Source of the DNA: Streptomyces sp. NRRL S-455
GTDB lineage: Bacteria > Actinomycetota > Actinomycetes > Streptomycetales > Streptomycetaceae
NCBI RefSeq assembly: GCF_000717875.1
Contig: NZ_JOCT01000039.1
Location: 1 to 54,726 of the forward strand
DNA length: 54,726 nt
Direction of reading: 5' to 3'
Shown here: one piece after another, positions 1 to 7,656 of the stretch
Position numbering within the stretch: the stretch's first letter is position 1
Layout of the letters: each line of letters begins with the position of its first letter
The notes under the pieces: generated by a model
Seen by the model: the letters and a program-made list of their open reading frames with translations, nothing else
What the model was told of the DNA's origin: nothing
Databases searched by the model: none
Program-made: the position numbers and the translations under genes

Positions 1-95
1 AAACGCCCGGTTACATTCCGAACCCGGAAGCTAAGCCTTACAGCGCCGATGGTACTGCAGGGGGGACCCTGTGGGAGAGTAGGACGCCGCCGAAC
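1..95 (+). rRNA. rrf: 5S ribosomal RNA, 3' part (5' end outside window)
   Basis: The first 95 bases match the 3' four-fifths of a Streptomyces 5S rRNA, including the conserved ACCCGGAAGCTAAGCC segment and the closing helix near GGAGAGTAGGACGCCGCC. The 5' end lies before base 1. It should be the last gene of an rrn operon, because a strong terminator follows directly. The 3' boundary is placed by eye and may be off by a few bases. Confidence 0.95.
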
Positions 96-104
96 AAATC
101 TTAG

Positions 105-137
105 AAAAGGCCCACACCTTACGGTGTGGGCCTTTTT
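105..137 (+). terminator. Intrinsic terminator of the rRNA operon
   Basis: A perfect stem with arms AAAAGGCCCACACC and GGTGTGGGCCTTTT and a TTAC loop is followed by T residues. It starts 10 bases after the 5S gene. This is the canonical form of a rho-independent rrn terminator. Confidence 0.95.
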
Positions 138-168
138 GTGTTTCCCGGACCCGTTTTCCGAAGCCATT

Positions 169-840
169 TCACGACGGGTGGACCAGCTTCGTGTCGTACG
201 CCAGGATCACCGCCTGGATGCGGTCGCGGGAGCCGGTCTTCGCCAGGATGCGGCCCACGTGCGTCTTCACCGTCGACTCGGCAAGGTGGAGGCGCGTGGC
301 TATCTCCGTGTTCGTCCAGCCCTTGCCGATGGCGGTGAGGATCTCCCGTTCTCGGTCGGTGAGGGAAGTCAGGCGCGGATCCGCTTCAGGGGCGGGTTCC
401 GCGGCGGGGTTGCTCGGCAGGTGGTGGGCGTAGGCGTCGAGGAGGCGGCGGGTCAGGCTCGGGGCGACGACCGCGTCGCCGGTGGCCACCGCGCGGATGC
501 CGGAGAGGAGTTCCTCGGGCTGGGCATCCTTGACGAGGAAGCCGGAGGCGCCCGCGCGGAGGCCGGCGTAGGCGTACTCGTCCAGGTCGAAGGTGGTGAC
601 GATGAGGATGCGGGTGCGGTCGCCGGCGGCGATGATGCGGCGGGTGGCCTCGATGCCGTCCAGGCCGGGCATGCGGATGTCCATGAGGACCACGTCGGGG
701 TGGAGTCGCGCCGACATGCGGACAGCTTCGCTGCCGTTCGCCGCCTCGCCCACGACCGTCATGTCGTCCTGGCTCTCCAGGAGCATGCGGGAGCCGAAGC
801 GCTGGAGCGGCTGGTCGTCGGCGATCAGGACCGTGGTCAC
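169..840 (-). CDS. NarL/LuxR-family response regulator
   Basis: This 223-residue protein has an N-terminal receiver domain (about 1-120) with acidic pocket residues D8/D9, phosphoacceptor D54 in VLMDIRMPG and the conserved lysine in FLVKDA. A C-terminal LuxR-type helix-turn-helix (about 155-215) carries LTDREREILTAIGKG and NTEIATRLHLAESTVKTHV. Its ATG overlaps the stop of the upstream histidine kinase by 4 bases (ATGA), so the two are translationally coupled and form a cognate pair. The target genes cannot be read from the sequence. The broken ABC gene ahead of the kinase suggests the pair once controlled a transporter, as is common for this class; that is inference. Confidence 0.95.
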   Translation of the reverse strand: MTTVLIADDQPLQRFGSRMLLESQDDMTVVGEAANGSEAVRMSARLHPDVVLMDIRMPGLDGIEATRRIIAAGDRTRILIVTTFDLDEYAYAGLRAGASGFLVKDAQPEELLSGIRAVATGDAVVAPSLTRRLLDAYAHHLPSNPAAEPAPEADPRLTSLTDREREILTAIGKGWTNTEIATRLHLAESTVKTHVGRILAKTGSRDRIQAVILAYDTKLVHPS

Positions 841-2081
841 TGCGGGATTTCCTCCGGGAGGTGAAGGCGGACGCGCCAGCCGTGCTCCGTGTGCGGGAGA
901 GGGCCGGCCTCAAGTGTGCCGCCGTACAGGGCGGTTCGCTCGCGCATTCCGGGAAGCCCACGACCGGCTCGGGTCGGGTCGTCGGTGCGGCTGCCGTTGC
1001 CGTTGTCCGTGATCGTCACGGTGGCGGCTCCCCTGTCCGCGTACGTCAGCTCTATCTCGGCGGTGGCGTCGGGGCCGCCGTGCTTGAGGGTGTTGGTGAG
1101 GGCTTCCTGGATGACGCGGTAGACGGTGAGCTGACGACCCGGGGTGAGGGTGGGGCTGCCATGAGTGGTGAGGTGGACGGGGAGGCCTGCGGAGCGTACG
1201 CCGTCGAGGAGCTGGTCGAGGTCCGTGAGGCCGGGCTGGGGTGAACGGGAGGCCTGGTCCTCTTCCTCCTTGCGCATGACGTCCAGGAGGCGGCGGAGTT
1301 CGGTGAGGGCTTGGCGGCTGGTGGTGGCGATGGCGTCGAGGGCCTGGGCGGCGCGTTCGGGTGACTTGCCGGCCGCGTATCTGCCGCCGTCGGCGAGGCC
1401 GGTGATGACCGAGAGGTTGTGACCGAGGATGTCGTGCATCTCGCGGGCGATGCGGGTGCGTTCCGCGGCGGTGGCGAGTCGGGCCTGCTGGTCGCGTTCG
1501 ATCTCCAGGCGGCGGGCGCGGTCCTCCAGGGCCTCGGTGTAGTTGCGGCGGGTGCGGACCGTCATGCCGATGAGTACGGCCACGGTGATGGACATGAGCT
1601 GCGAGCCGATCTGCTGGTCCCAGCTGCCCTCGCCGTAGCGGGCGACCGACACGAGGACCGGGGTGATGAACAGGGCCGTCGCCCACCACAGGTGGTGCAG
1701 CGGGCGGCGCAGTGCGAGGTGGTAGACGGGGACCAGCTGGAGCAGGGAGGCCTGGATGGCGGCGCCGGTCCAGGCGTTGACGAGGGCGAAGGGGGCCATG
1801 GCGGCGAGGACGGCGCCGGGATGGGTGCGGCGCCAGAGGAGGGGCACCGAGAGGCCGAGGCTCATGAGCAGCAGGAGCCGGTCGGGGACGTCCACGTTGT
1901 GGGCGATGTTGCGCCATCCACCGCCGCTGTAGTCGGTCAGGGCTGCCGTCACCCAGAAGCCGGCGAAGTGCAGGTCCCACAGCAGCGGGTGGCGTCGGTC
2001 GAAGGCGCGCACCCGGCGTGTGATGCGGTGGGCGTACTCGGTGAGGGGCTCCGGCGCCCGGTCTTCCGTCACGGGGTCCAT
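837..2081 (-). CDS. NarL-type sensor histidine kinase (DesK-like)
   Basis: This 414-residue membrane kinase has several hydrophobic helices between about 35 and 175, a HisKA_3 dimerisation domain with phosphoacceptor H216 in the motif REMHDILGHNLS, and a C-terminal HATPase with N-box QEALTNTLKHGG and G-box DNGNGS...GRGLPGMRER. It lacks a large extracellular sensor domain, so a signal is probably sensed in or at the membrane, as with DesK/LiaS-like kinases; this is inference. It lies 24 bases downstream of a truncated ABC ATPase gene on the same strand and overlaps the response regulator by 4 bases. Confidence 0.95.
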   Translation of the reverse strand: MDPVTEDRAPEPLTEYAHRITRRVRAFDRRHPLLWDLHFAGFWVTAALTDYSGGGWRNIAHNVDVPDRLLLLMSLGLSVPLLWRRTHPGAVLAAMAPFALVNAWTGAAIQASLLQLVPVYHLALRRPLHHLWWATALFITPVLVSVARYGEGSWDQQIGSQLMSITVAVLIGMTVRTRRNYTEALEDRARRLEIERDQQARLATAAERTRIAREMHDILGHNLSVITGLADGGRYAAGKSPERAAQALDAIATTSRQALTELRRLLDVMRKEEEDQASRSPQPGLTDLDQLLDGVRSAGLPVHLTTHGSPTLTPGRQLTVYRVIQEALTNTLKHGGPDATAEIELTYADRGAATVTITDNGNGSRTDDPTRAGRGLPGMRERTALYGGTLEAGPLPHTEHGWRVRLHLPEEIPQ

Positions 2082-2105
2082 CGTGCTGGTTTCCGAGGCC
2101 GCGCG

Positions 2106-2465
2106 TCAGACGACTCGGCGTCGTAGCACGATCGCGGCCGCCGTGAGGGTCGCCGCTGTCCGCACGAGCATGGCCAGCAGGGCGGTGCCCGGGGAGGCCG
2201 TGCGGCCCGGGTGGACCGAGCGGCCCTCGAGCAGGGCGCCGCCCTCCGTGAGGGGTGCGGGGTGGGCGGCGTAGGAGCGTCCGCTCACGGTGGCGTGGCC
2301 GCGGGTGGGGGCGTCGAGGCCGAGGAGTATCCGCATGGTCGTGGACTTGCCGGTGCCGTTCGGGCTTAGGAAGCCGGTGACGGTGCTGGGGCGGACGGTG
2401 AAGGACAGATCCGTGACGACCGTACGGTGGACGTAGCGTTTGGTTAGTTGGTGTGGCGTCAGCAT
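2106..2465 (-). pseudogene. Internally deleted ABC transporter: ATPase N-terminus fused to permease C-terminus
   Basis: The 119-residue frame begins as a normal drug/lantibiotic-type ABC ATPase with Walker A region LSPNGTGKSTTMRILLGL (usual GPNGAGKST). It runs to GALLEGRSVHPGRTA, the stretch that normally precedes the Q-loop/helical domain. It then switches to SPGTALLAMLVRTAATLTA and ends in RRRVV, which reads like the last membrane helix of an ABC-2 permease. Signature motif, Walker B and all other membrane helices are missing. The simplest explanation is one in-frame deletion across an ATPase-permease gene pair. The remnant heads the operon of the NarL-type two-component system. It cannot be a working transporter; whether it is still translated is unknown. 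Confidence 0.75.
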
Positions 2466-2558
2466 GCTTCGATGCTGGTGCGTGCGGGGGCGGCAGGCGT
2501 CGGACCGGCGGGGTAATCGGGGTGAGGGGTGTCGTACCCGGGTACTACGGTGGCCGGT

Positions 2559-3101
2559 ATGAGCTATGTGATCCGGTCCGTCCGTGCTGACGAGTGGCCC
2601 GCGGCCAGGGAGCTGCGGCTCGCGGCGCTGCGGGACCCGGTGGCGCACCTCGCCTTCCTGGAGACGTACGAGGAGGCCGTGGCGAGGCCGGACTCCTTCT
2701 GGCAGGAGCGGACGGCCGGTGCCGCCGAAGGGGCGGAGGCGAGGCAGCAGATCATTGCCGAGGCTCCGGACGGGCGGTGGGTCGGGACGCTGACCGTGCT
2801 CGTGGAGGAGCCCGGGACGACGGACTGGGCCGGGTTTCCGGTGGAGCGCAAGCAGGGGCATCTGGTCGGTGTGTTCGTGCGGCCCGAGGAGCGGGGGAGC
2901 GGGCTGACCGAGGTGTTGTTCGACGCGGCCCTCGAGTGGGCGTGGGGGCGGGGTCTTGAGCGGGTCCGGCTCTTCGTGCACGAGGAGAACGGGCGGGCGC
3001 AGCGGTTCTATCGGCGGGTGGGGTTCCTGCCGAGTGGGGTGATCGTGCCGCTCGGGGACTCAGGGGAGCGGGAGTTGGAGTTCGTGCTGGAGCGGGAGTG
3101 A
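2559..3101 (+). CDS. GNAT-family N-acetyltransferase
   Basis: This 180-residue single-domain GNAT protein has the acetyl-CoA loop in VGVFVRPEERGSGLTEVL (usual Q/RxxGxG/A as RGSG) and the C-terminal ENGRAQRFYRRVGF motif. The ATG at 2559 begins MSYVIRSVRADEW, where the fold starts; an in-frame ATG 30 bases upstream would add residues outside the domain. The substrate is unknown. The gene is divergent from the ABC remnant (94-base gap) and convergent with the VirD4-like gene, whose end lies only 7 bases away. Confidence 0.85.
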   Translation: MSYVIRSVRADEWPAARELRLAALRDPVAHLAFLETYEEAVARPDSFWQERTAGAAEGAEARQQIIAEAPDGRWVGTLTVLVEEPGTTDWAGFPVERKQGHLVGVFVRPEERGSGLTEVLFDAALEWAWGRGLERVRLFVHEENGRAQRFYRRVGFLPSGVIVPLGDSGERELEFVLERE

Positions 3102-3108
3102 CGGGGGC

Positions 3109-4662
3109 CTAGACCGGCAGTTCGTCATGTGGCCAGCGGGCGCGGCCCTGTTCGCGGGACCGGAGCAGGGCCAGGGTCGGCATGCCCCGGTCCGCTCCGG
3201 CGGCCAGCAACTCCGGGAGCTGGGGAAGCGGGGCCACGGCCGCGACGTCGTCCAGGACGAGCGTCAGTGGTGGGTCGAGGCGACCGGCCGATGACCGTTC
3301 GGCCATGTGCCGGCCGCGCTCGACCACGCTGGAGACGAGGGCCGTCAGGAAGGGCATCGCGCCCGGGTCTGTCCTGGGGTCCTCGATGGATTCCCCCACC
3401 ACATAGAGCGTGCCCCCTTCGTGGACGAAGGAATCCAAGGTGAGGGCATCAGTTCGGTTGGGGGTGCAGGCCTCGCGGATGTTGACCGTGGAGAGCGCCG
3501 CCAGGGCACGGCTCGTCAGTTGCTGGGCCATGTCCCGGCGTTCGGGGTGGGCGGTGAGGGCGCCTTCGAGTTCGCCCGCGGAACCGGGGGCCGCTTTGGG
3601 GTTCGTGCGGAGGATGCGTACGGCGTCCTGGATCTGGGTGCCCTGGGACCAGCGGTGGACGTGGCGGATGGTGCGGCCGTCGATGGCTGCGGCGTGCAGG
3701 TAGCTCCGCAGAAGTGTCTGGGCCGTGTCGCTGAGGGCCTGGTCGAGTTTGGCGGTGGGGCGGACGGGGGTGAGCAGGGCGGTGGCACGCTGGGTTGCCG
3801 TTGTCTTGTCCTCGCAGCCGGCTGTGGGGGACCAGTGGAGGCGGGACGGGGTGTCGCAGAGGTGGGTGGGGTCGAAGAGCAGGGTGGGACCCAGTTTGGC
3901 TCTTCCGTCCTTGGTGTCCTGCCAGAGCGTCGGGTTCGAGGTGACGATGAGGGCTGGGCCCTCCGCGTCGCGTACGGCCTGAGTGGCGGCGGTCTGGCGG
4001 GATTCCCTCGGGGCTACGAGGATTTTCTCCCACCCGCCGAGTTGTTCCTGGCCGAACAGGGACGCCGGGGTTGCGGGGGCTGCTGCCGGGCCTGTTGCCG
4101 GCTCCAGGGGGTGTGTGGGGTGGGTCGCCTGGCGGGGCGTCGGCACGTCGCGTGGCACCGAGGTGGAGTTGTGGTCCTGGGCCGGTGTCGGCATCTCGTG
4201 CTGTGCCGGTGCCGGTGCCGGTGCCGGTGCCTCGTGTGTGGTTCCGGACGTTGACGTCGGTGGTTTCTCCTCCGCCGTCGCCTTTTCCGCACGGCGACTC
4301 GCGCGGACCGCTCGCCATCGGGCCAGCGTGCCCATCACGAACACCGTCAGGACGACCAGGATCATCAGCTGGCCGATGAACACGCCCCAGAACAGGCCGT
4401 AGCCGGAGAGTTCGCCGGCGGGTGTGTCGGGCCAGGCGCCGGGGATGTCGTGGGGCTGGGCGATGAGGCCGCGCATGGCGAGGGGGGTGCGGGTGAAGGT
4501 GACGCCGGACGGCCAGGAGCCGTGGGCGAACAGGCCGGCGAGGCCGGTGGCCGCCCACACCAGCACGGTCATGCCGAGGAGGAACGCGAGGAGGCCGACG
4601 AGCAGGCCGTCGGGGATGCCGCCCTGGTGGTCGCGGTGGGTGCGGCGGTCGTCCGGTCTCAC
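3109..4662 (-). CDS. VirD4/TraG-like coupling protein with degenerate nucleotide-binding site
   Basis: This 517-residue protein has two N-terminal membrane helices (about 18-46 and 88-112), an Ala/Pro/Thr-rich linker (about 130-200, coded partly by a GTGCCG hexamer repeat) and a TraG/VirD4-like domain (about 205-510). Landmarks of the family are IVTSNPTLW, LLFDPTH, the Walker-B-like TLVLDDVAAVAPLPQLP and the final GADRGMPTLALLRSREQG. Where active members read GPPRSGKT, this one reads APRESRQT at 217-224, so the P-loop lysine is Gln223, and the Walker B glutamate is Asp472. It also ends soon after the last motif. It is therefore predicted to be a non-hydrolysing pseudo-coupling protein. It is the last gene of the T4SS-like minus-strand operon, 21 bases after the VirB4-like ATPase. 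Confidence 0.8.
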   Translation of the reverse strand: MRPDDRRTHRDHQGGIPDGLLVGLLAFLLGMTVLVWAATGLAGLFAHGSWPSGVTFTRTPLAMRGLIAQPHDIPGAWPDTPAGELSGYGLFWGVFIGQLMILVVLTVFVMGTLARWRAVRASRRAEKATAEEKPPTSTSGTTHEAPAPAPAPAQHEMPTPAQDHNSTSVPRDVPTPRQATHPTHPLEPATGPAAAPATPASLFGQEQLGGWEKILVAPRESRQTAATQAVRDAEGPALIVTSNPTLWQDTKDGRAKLGPTLLFDPTHLCDTPSRLHWSPTAGCEDKTTATQRATALLTPVRPTAKLDQALSDTAQTLLRSYLHAAAIDGRTIRHVHRWSQGTQIQDAVRILRTNPKAAPGSAGELEGALTAHPERRDMAQQLTSRALAALSTVNIREACTPNRTDALTLDSFVHEGGTLYVVGESIEDPRTDPGAMPFLTALVSSVVERGRHMAERSSAGRLDPPLTLVLDDVAAVAPLPQLPELLAAGADRGMPTLALLRSREQGRARWPHDELPV

Positions 4663-4683
4663 GCGTCTTCCTTCCCCTGCGCC

Positions 4684-6093
4684 TTACGCCACCGTCGACT
4701 CGGAGTCGCCCAGGTGGTGCTCCACGAAGGCCGCCGCTCGTTCCTCCGCCTCGAGTTCGGCGGCGCGCAGGGCGTCGTCGGTGAGGTCGGCGGAGGACTC
4801 GGTCATCGCGCGGTCGGTGAAGACCAGGGGGCGTTCGGTCTCGGTGACCAGGTGTTTGACGACCTGGACGTTGCCGTTGACGTCCCAGACGGCGATGCCG
4901 GGGGTGAGCGTCGGGATGATTTCGACCGCCCAGCGGGGCAGGCCCAGGACGCGGCCGGTCGCCCGGGCCTCGTCCGCCTTCTGGGCGTAGATCGTCCTTG
5001 TTGAGGCCATCTTCAGGATCGCCGCCGCTTCCTTGGCCGCGGCGCCGTCGACGACGTCGGACAGGTGGTGGACGACCGCCACGAACGACAGCCCCAGCCG
5101 TCGGCCGAACTTCAGCAGGCGCTGGAAGAGCTGGGCGACGAAGGGGCTGTTGATGATGTGCCAGGCCTCCTCGACCAGGAAGATGCGCTTCTTCCGGTCG
5201 GGGCGGATCCAGGTGTGCTCCAGCCACACGCCGACGATCGCCATGAGGATGGGCATGGCGATGGAGTTGCGGTCGATGTGGGACAGGTCGAAGACGATCA
5301 GCGGGGCGTCGAGGTCGATGCCGACCGTGGTGGGGCCGTCGAACATGCCGCGCAGGTCACCGTCGACGAGACGGTCCAGGACGAGGGCGACGTCCAGGCC
5401 CCAGGCCCGTACGTCGTCTATGGCGACGTTCATCGCCTCGGCCGACTCGGGCTCGGGGTGGCGCAGCTGCTCGACGATGTCGGTGAGGACCGGCTGACGG
5501 TCGACGATGGTCTCGTTGACGTAGGCGTGCGCGACCTTCAGCGCGAAGCCGGAGCGTTCGTCCAGTCCGTGGCCCAGCGCGACCTCGATGATCGTGCGGA
5601 GCAGCGCCAGCTGGCCCGTGGTTGTGATCGCGGGGTCGAGCGGGTTGAGGCGGATGCCCATGTCCAGGGCGGCCATCGGGTCCAGCCGGATGGGAGTGAT
5701 CCCCAGTTCCTCGGCGATGAGGTTCCACTCGCCGACGCCGTCCTCGCCCTGGGCGTCCAGGACGACGACCTGGCGGTCGCGGAAGCGGAGCTGGCGCAGG
5801 ACGTACGTCTTCTCCAGCGCCGACTTGCCGTTGCCGGACTCGCCGAGGACCAGCCAGTGGGGGGCGGGGAGCTGCTGGCCGTAGAGCTGGAAGGGGTCGT
5901 AGATGTAGCCCTTTCCGGAGTACACCTCGCGGCCGATGATGACGCCGGAGTCGCCGAGGCCCGGGGCGGCGGTGGGCAGGTAGACCGCCTGGGCCTGGCC
6001 CGTGGACGTGCGCACCGGGAGCCGGGTCGTCTCGACCTTTCCGAAGAGGAAGGACGTGAAGGCGTCGGTGAGGACGGACAGCGGGTCCCGCAT
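4684..6093 (-). CDS. VirB4-like T4SS motor ATPase (C-terminal ATPase half)
   Basis: This 469-residue ATPase has an intact Walker A GESGNGKS at 84-91, a Walker B KKRIFLVEEAWHI near residue 306 and the downstream AQKADEARATGRVLGLP segment. These are typical of VirB4/TraC/TcpF-type motors that energise type IV secretion. At 469 residues it lacks the N-terminal domain of classical VirB4 (about 800). The gene directly upstream (6100-7656, 6-base gap) supplies a membrane-anchored protein that probably stands in for it. It is cytoplasmic or membrane-associated. It is the only gene of the locus with a clearly intact P-loop. Confidence 0.88.
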   Translation of the reverse strand: MRDPLSVLTDAFTSFLFGKVETTRLPVRTSTGQAQAVYLPTAAPGLGDSGVIIGREVYSGKGYIYDPFQLYGQQLPAPHWLVLGESGNGKSALEKTYVLRQLRFRDRQVVVLDAQGEDGVGEWNLIAEELGITPIRLDPMAALDMGIRLNPLDPAITTTGQLALLRTIIEVALGHGLDERSGFALKVAHAYVNETIVDRQPVLTDIVEQLRHPEPESAEAMNVAIDDVRAWGLDVALVLDRLVDGDLRGMFDGPTTVGIDLDAPLIVFDLSHIDRNSIAMPILMAIVGVWLEHTWIRPDRKKRIFLVEEAWHIINSPFVAQLFQRLLKFGRRLGLSFVAVVHHLSDVVDGAAAKEAAAILKMASTRTIYAQKADEARATGRVLGLPRWAVEIIPTLTPGIAVWDVNGNVQVVKHLVTETERPLVFTDRAMTESSADLTDDALRAAELEAEERAAAFVEHHLGDSESTVA

Positions 6094-6099
6094 CAGGTC

Positions 6100-7656
6100 C
6101 TACCTCCGAATGCCGGTGGCGAAAGGAAGGGTGTTCACGAAGGCGCGGTGGTGCTCACGGTCGCACCACTCCAGCTTGAGGTACGACTTGCCGGCCGAGG
6201 CCCTTATCGTGCGCTTGTCGCGGGCGAGGGCGTCGGGAGAGCGGGAGGAGACCGTGATGTAGCCGACGAGGTTGACGCCGGCGGCGCCGCTGGCGAGGTC
6301 CTCGCCGCGCTGGTCGAGCCGGGAGTTGGCGGCGACGTCGCGCGGGTCGACGGTGCGGTTCATCTTGGCGGCGCGGGACGCCTCGGCCTCGTCGTTGGTC
6401 TTCTCCGTCAGCATGCGCTCGATGGCGACCTCGGTGGGTTCGAGGTCCATGGTGACGGCCACCGTGCGGATGACGTCCGGGGTGTGGACGAGGAGCGGGG
6501 CGAGGAAGTTGACGCCGACGGGGGTCATGGGCCACTCCTTCACCCAGGCGGTGGCGTGGCACCAGGGGGCGCGGGTGGAGGACTCGCGGGTCTTGGCCTG
6601 GAGGTACGTGGGCTCCATGGCGTCCAGCTCGGCCGGCCAGGCGTTGCGTTTCGTCATCGCCTGGATGTGGTCGATCGGGTGGTCCGGGTCGTACATGGAG
6701 TGGATCAGCGAGGACAGCCGGCCCTGACCGAGCGGCTGCCGGACGCGGATGTCGGCCTCCTGCAGGCGCGAGCAGATGTCGGTGAGCTCGCGGGCCATGA
6801 CGACGGCGAGTCCGGCGTCCCGGTCGACCTTGCCGCCGTGGGCGCGGGCGGCGCGGGCCATGGCGTTGGCCTCGGCGGCGAGGTCGCGGGTGTAGTGCAT
6901 ACAGGCGACGAGGTAGGCGCGGTGCTGCTCGCTGCTGGTGGACACCATCGACTGGAGCTGGTCGTAGGAGTGCTGCAGCCACGGCGGTGCCTTGTCGTCG
7001 CCGCGTACGGCGACGTCCTTGGCGTGGGCGTCCGGGTCGGCGGGGAGGGTGCGGGCGAGCATCTGGAGGCGGGTGACGAAGCCGTCGCCGTTGGCCACGT
7101 GCTTGAGCAGGGTGCCGAAGCGGTCGACGAGGGCCTCCTGGTCCTCGCTGTCGCGCAGGCCGACGCCGGGGCCCTCGATCTCGATGGCGGCGGTGACGGT
7201 CTTGCGGTCGGCGTGCAGCAGCACGGCGATCTCGTCCGGTCCGAAGGGGGCGGACAGCCAGGTGATGCGGCCGATGCCCGGGGGCGGGCCGATCTCGACC
7301 TCCTTGCCGTCGAGGCGGGTGCCGGCCTCAACGGCGGTGGAGCGGTAGGTGGCGCCCTGCTTGAGGGTGCGCTTGTAGCTGCGGTTGATCTCGAACCACT
7401 TGTAGAAGGTGCGGTGCTTGTACGGCACGTACACGGCGGCCAGCGCCAGCATCGGGAACCCGGCGAGCAGCACGATGCGCAGGGACAGCACGGGGACGAG
7501 GAGCCCGCACATCATGCCGAGGAACGCGCCCACGACGATGAGGGCGATCTCGCCGGTCTCGCGGTTCCGGCCGATGATCGCGTTCGGCCGGGCGCGGCCG
7601 ATCAGATACGTACGGCGGGGCGTGACCGGATGGGACACGTGGGACTCGGTCGTCAA
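6100..7656 (-). CDS. SCO6880-family protein: membrane-anchored VirB4 N-terminal-like partner
   Basis: This 518-residue protein has two closely spaced membrane helices at about 33-80 (PrgI/VirB3-like) and then a long soluble region without a P-loop. I recognise it as the actinobacterial family named after SCO6880, found beside VirB4-type ATPases. By position and architecture it corresponds to VirB3 plus the N-terminal part of VirB4, so the motor is split into two polypeptides; this is inference. Its start overlaps the end of the upstream VirB6-like gene by 4 bases, and its stop is 6 bases before the ATPase, consistent with coupled synthesis. Confidence 0.82.
   Translation of the reverse strand: MTTESHVSHPVTPRRTYLIGRARPNAIIGRNRETGEIALIVVGAFLGMMCGLLVPVLSLRIVLLAGFPMLALAAVYVPYKHRTFYKWFEINRSYKRTLKQGATYRSTAVEAGTRLDGKEVEIGPPPGIGRITWLSAPFGPDEIAVLLHADRKTVTAAIEIEGPGVGLRDSEDQEALVDRFGTLLKHVANGDGFVTRLQMLARTLPADPDAHAKDVAVRGDDKAPPWLQHSYDQLQSMVSTSSEQHRAYLVACMHYTRDLAAEANAMARAARAHGGKVDRDAGLAVVMARELTDICSRLQEADIRVRQPLGQGRLSSLIHSMYDPDHPIDHIQAMTKRNAWPAELDAMEPTYLQAKTRESSTRAPWCHATAWVKEWPMTPVGVNFLAPLLVHTPDVIRTVAVTMDLEPTEVAIERMLTEKTNDEAEASRAAKMNRTVDPRDVAANSRLDQRGEDLASGAAGVNLVGYITVSSRSPDALARDKRTIRASAGKSYLKLEWCDREHHRAFVNTLPFATGIRR

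Noticed and set aside
4205..4233. GTGCCG hexamer repeat as a phase-variable switch in the VirD4-like gene
   Set aside because: Units of six bases keep the frame, so copy change would only resize the Ala/Pro linker, not switch the gene off.
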